DNA from: Desulfurococcales archaeon | Lineage (GTDB): Archaea; Thermoproteota; Thermoprotei_A; Sulfolobales; Desulfurococcaceae | Direction of reading: 5' to 3' | Assembly: GCA_027083045.1 (NCBI GenBank) | Contig: JALWQP010000026.1 | Coordinates: 1-7,989, forward strand | DNA: 7,989 nt | Shown here: piece by piece, positions 6,479 to 7,989 of the stretch | How positions within the stretch are numbered: position 1 is the stretch's first letter | Layout: each line of letters begins with the position of its first letter | Program-made: the position numbers and the translations under genes | Notes under the pieces: model-generated | Told to the model about the DNA's origin: nothing | The model's input: only the letters and a program-made list of their open reading frames with translations | Databases searched by the model: none

Positions 6479-7660
6479 ATGGATGTTTTATGGCTTATTT
6501 TGGGTCTTGTCACGGCTTTCTTTGTGGCCTGGAACAACGGGTCTAATAACGCGCCCAACTCTATAGGCACAGCCGTGGGTGCTGGTGTGCTTAGTGTTAG
6601 GAAGGCCTTGTTTATAGCCAGTATAGCCAGCTTTGCCGGATCTATGAGCCTCGGCATATATGTTACCCATACTGTTATGAGGGGGATCGTTAATACGGTT
6701 GCACTCCAGGGAATACTAGTTGTTAAGGGAATGATAGCTGTTCTCGTAGCCACTGGTTTCTGGACACTATTTAGCACATTCCTCAGGGTTCCCATGAGCG
6801 TTCACGTATGTATTATCGGTGGGATCATTGGATTCGGCTTAGCGGTGGGCTCAAGCTTCATAAGCTGGGCCACGGTCATCAAGATCCTTGTGGCCTGGGC
6901 CGTTGTCCCTATAGCAGCTATTATTATCGCATATGGTCTCCACCATGTTTTCCACCGAAGCTTCCGAGACCCATCGGTGGCTAGGATATCGGTGATCATA
7001 GCGTCCTACATAACGGTTGCTACGCCGACCGTGCTCCTACTCCTGAAAACAGCGACGGTATCTGATATAGTCACGGTGAGCCTCGCCTCCCTCGGTATAA
7101 GTAGCCTCGCAACCCTCATCATCTACAAGTACTGGGAGAAAAGAGTCAGAGATGGGGGAGACCCTGTCCATGAGGCCTCTAGGATGCTTTTGATCATGGC
7201 GGCCCTCGCGATGGCCTATAGCTTTGGCTCAAACGACGTGGCTAACTCCGCGGGCCCTCTAGCCGCTATCCTCTACGCTCTCGGAGTGGATCATACAGGA
7301 CTGCCTGTATGGCTAGCACTTGTAGTTGCTGCAATCGGCTTGTCTACTGGGATAGCTACTTGGGGCGAGAAGATCATTGGAACTATCGGCGAGAAGATCA
7401 CCCCGTTATCCCCGCTCACAGCCTATGTTGCCCAGATGTCCGCAACGCTAACCATGCTGGTTGTGTCGAGGCTGGGATTACCGGTATCAACCTCCATGGC
7501 GATAGTCGGCGGGGTCATGGGGGTCGGCGTGTCTAGGGGTATAAGGAACGTTAATCTACGCCTCATTGCGCGTATATTTGGTGTTTGGTTCATAGCATTA
7601 CCCGTAACGATATTTACGGGCTATGCTCTAACCCTATTGTTCGTAAATTATATTCCCTGA
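6479..7660 (+). CDS. PiT-family (PHO4) inorganic phosphate transporter, divergent signature residues
   Basis: This 393-residue polytopic membrane protein belongs to the PiT family, which moves phosphate into the cell with a cation (H+ or Na+). It has two inverted homologous halves and about ten hydrophobic segments, with a hydrophilic linker at about 216-235 (KYWEKRVRDGGDPVHEASR). The C-terminal signature is intact: FGSNDVANSAGP (249-260), TWGEKIIGTIGEKIT (294-308) and GLPVSTS (333-339) followed by AIVGG. The N-terminal copy is altered: NNGSNNAPNSIGT (19-31) has Asn24 where the family usually has the Asp of GANDVAN, and VPMSVHV (104-110) replaces the usual PVSTTH. The length is close to that of other short archaeal and bacterial PiT proteins. 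No DUF47/PhoU-like partner gene, often next to archaeal PiT genes, is seen within the window. The family is secure; the transported ion and coupling are inferred. Confidence 0.93.
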   Translation: MDVLWLILGLVTAFFVAWNNGSNNAPNSIGTAVGAGVLSVRKALFIASIASFAGSMSLGIYVTHTVMRGIVNTVALQGILVVKGMIAVLVATGFWTLFSTFLRVPMSVHVCIIGGIIGFGLAVGSSFISWATVIKILVAWAVVPIAAIIIAYGLHHVFHRSFRDPSVARISVIIASYITVATPTVLLLLKTATVSDIVTVSLASLGISSLATLIIYKYWEKRVRDGGDPVHEASRMLLIMAALAMAYSFGSNDVANSAGPLAAILYALGVDHTGLPVWLALVVAAIGLSTGIATWGEKIIGTIGEKITPLSPLTAYVAQMSATLTMLVVSRLGLPVSTSMAIVGGVMGVGVSRGIRNVNLRLIARIFGVWFIALPVTIFTGYALTLLFVNYIP

Positions 7661-7679
7661 AACTAGCTATAGATAGGTA

Positions 7680-7700
7680 ATCATGGCATCAGCACATGAT
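7680..7700 (+). repeat. Hairpin 1 downstream of PiT gene
   Basis: ATCATG (7680-7685) and CATGAT (7695-7700) form a perfect 6-bp stem around a 9-nt loop, 19 nt after the PiT stop codon. No T-run follows, so it is not a standard intrinsic terminator. It may stabilise the 3' end of the transcript or be chance. Confidence 0.4.
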
Positions 7701-7715
7701 AGATCCCCTTGGACG

Positions 7716-7760
7716 AGCCTTTACTTCAAATAAGGCTGTTTATGAATGACGACGATAAAC
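7716..7760 (+). repeat. Two abutting hairpins downstream of PiT gene
   Basis: AGCCTT (7716-7721) pairs with AAGGCT (7732-7737) around a 10-nt loop. GTTTAT (7738-7743), starting at the very next base, pairs with ATAAAC (7755-7760) around an 11-nt loop. The two stems are perfect and directly adjacent, so they could stack coaxially in RNA. Together with hairpin 1 they form a three-stem array. I could not build a tRNA or a known box C/D RNA from this region. Confidence 0.45.
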
Positions 7761-7851
7761 AATCATCAACTAGCCAAGCGATTATTATCCCCTATCAACG
7801 GAGAGGCGGCTACTATGTTTGTTTCTCTAGAGTTTTTCAGTATTGGTTATC

Positions 7852-7876
7852 CATGTAGCTTTGCTGAGCTACCATG
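7852..7876 (+). repeat. Long bulged hairpin near right edge
   Basis: CATGTAGCT (7852-7860) and AGCTACCATG (7867-7876) pair over 9 bp with one bulged C around the 6-nt loop TTGCTG. It is the longest stem seen in this spacer. It could be part of a leader or 3' region of an adjacent transcript. Confidence 0.45.
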
Positions 7877-7937
7877 ATTTGATCAAGTCTTTATTAACGA
7901 CTAAGATGCGAGTATTAAATAGATCTACAATGTCTTG

Positions 7938-7946
7938 TTTAAATAG
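7938..7946 (+). promoter_or_regulatory. TATA-like element near right edge
   Basis: TTTAAATAG matches archaeal TATA elements and would direct a start near 7970, for a gene beyond the window. The core TTTAAA is self-complementary and could equally be read on the minus strand. Low certainty. Confidence 0.25.
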
Positions 7947-7989
7947 AATTGATGAGGCCTCTGCTTCGAGAGAACAATCATTGCTCAGC

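Larger units (their letters stand above)
7661..7989. other. Intergenic region after the PiT gene, no convincing gene
   Basis: This 329-bp stretch has no supported coding region or recognised RNA gene. It holds four short perfect hairpins and two 8-nt palindromes (CTCTAGAG at 7825-7832 and TTGATCAA at 7879-7886). It also has a TATA-like element near the right edge. A plus-strand frame is open from 7831 to the end (53 codons, in-frame ATG at 7906), but it has no ribosome binding site and no recognisable protein features. Confidence 0.6.

Noticed and set aside
6427..6795. Minus-strand 122-codon frame inside the PiT gene
   Set aside because: It is antisense to a clearly conserved membrane protein; its Thr/Pro/Leu-rich reading is the mirror of membrane-helix codons.
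7661..7775. Possible tRNA-like cloverleaf from the three hairpins
   Set aside because: Stem and loop sizes do not fit D, anticodon and T arms; no TTC-loop motif and no acceptor stem could be paired.
7831..7989. Open frame at the right edge that could be the start of a gene
   Set aside because: 53 codons without a ribosome binding site, promoter-consistent start or recognisable residues; could only be judged with sequence beyond the edge.
7980..7989. ATTGCTCAGC at the very end also occurs at 8-17
   Set aside because: The first copy encodes part of the D-loop region of the ATPase; a single 10-nt match with no flanking similarity is best read as coincidence, not as a terminal repeat.
1..7989. 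CRISPR arrays, transposases, integration sites
   Set aside because: No regularly spaced repeats, no transposase or integrase reading frame, and no tRNA-derived attachment site were seen on either strand.

Overview
The window looks like chromosome from a hyperthermophilic crenarchaeon, probably Desulfurococcales. This is inferred from the sequence, not from a database match. Signs are heavy use of ATA (Ile) and AGG/AGA (Arg) codons, archaeal-type TATA elements about 25 bp before likely transcription starts, strong GGAGGTG-type ribosome binding sites, and a solute-binding protein with an archaeal class III (type IV prepilin-like) signal sequence.

Left part, minus strand (3604 down to 1): a four-gene ABC importer operon of the carbohydrate (MalEFGK/CUT1) type. 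It is read as solute-binding lipoprotein-like or pilin-like protein, MalF-type permease, MalG-type permease and MalK/UgpC-type ATPase. The ATPase is cut by the left edge after residue 165. Genes are packed tightly (29 bp, a 1-base TAATG overlap, then 11 bp) and share one visible promoter upstream of the binding-protein gene. The substrate cannot be read from sequence; a sugar or oligosaccharide is most likely.

Middle, minus strand: a 325-bp AT-rich spacer (3605-3929) carries the operon promoter, two 12-nt perfect palindromes, and T-tracts that probably end the gene before it. That gene (3930-5630) encodes a 566-residue secreted, beta-rich protein with a Pro/Gly linker and a right-handed beta-helix-like pattern; its function is unknown. 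Upstream of it is a small TPR-type helical repeat protein (5742-6326) with an unusual TTG start.

Right part, plus strand: a PiT-family (PHO4) phosphate transporter (6479-7660) is transcribed divergently from the TPR gene across a 152-bp spacer. Its two inverted repeats have diverged, and several usual signature residues are replaced. The last 329 bp have no convincing gene. They hold an unusual run of short perfect hairpins just after the transporter, and a possible promoter near the right edge.

How it fits together: the window is about nutrient capture at the cell surface. The importer takes up an organic solute, the secreted beta-helix protein could bind or process a polymer outside the cell, and the PiT protein brings in phosphate. 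The link between the beta-helix protein and the importer rests only on proximity.
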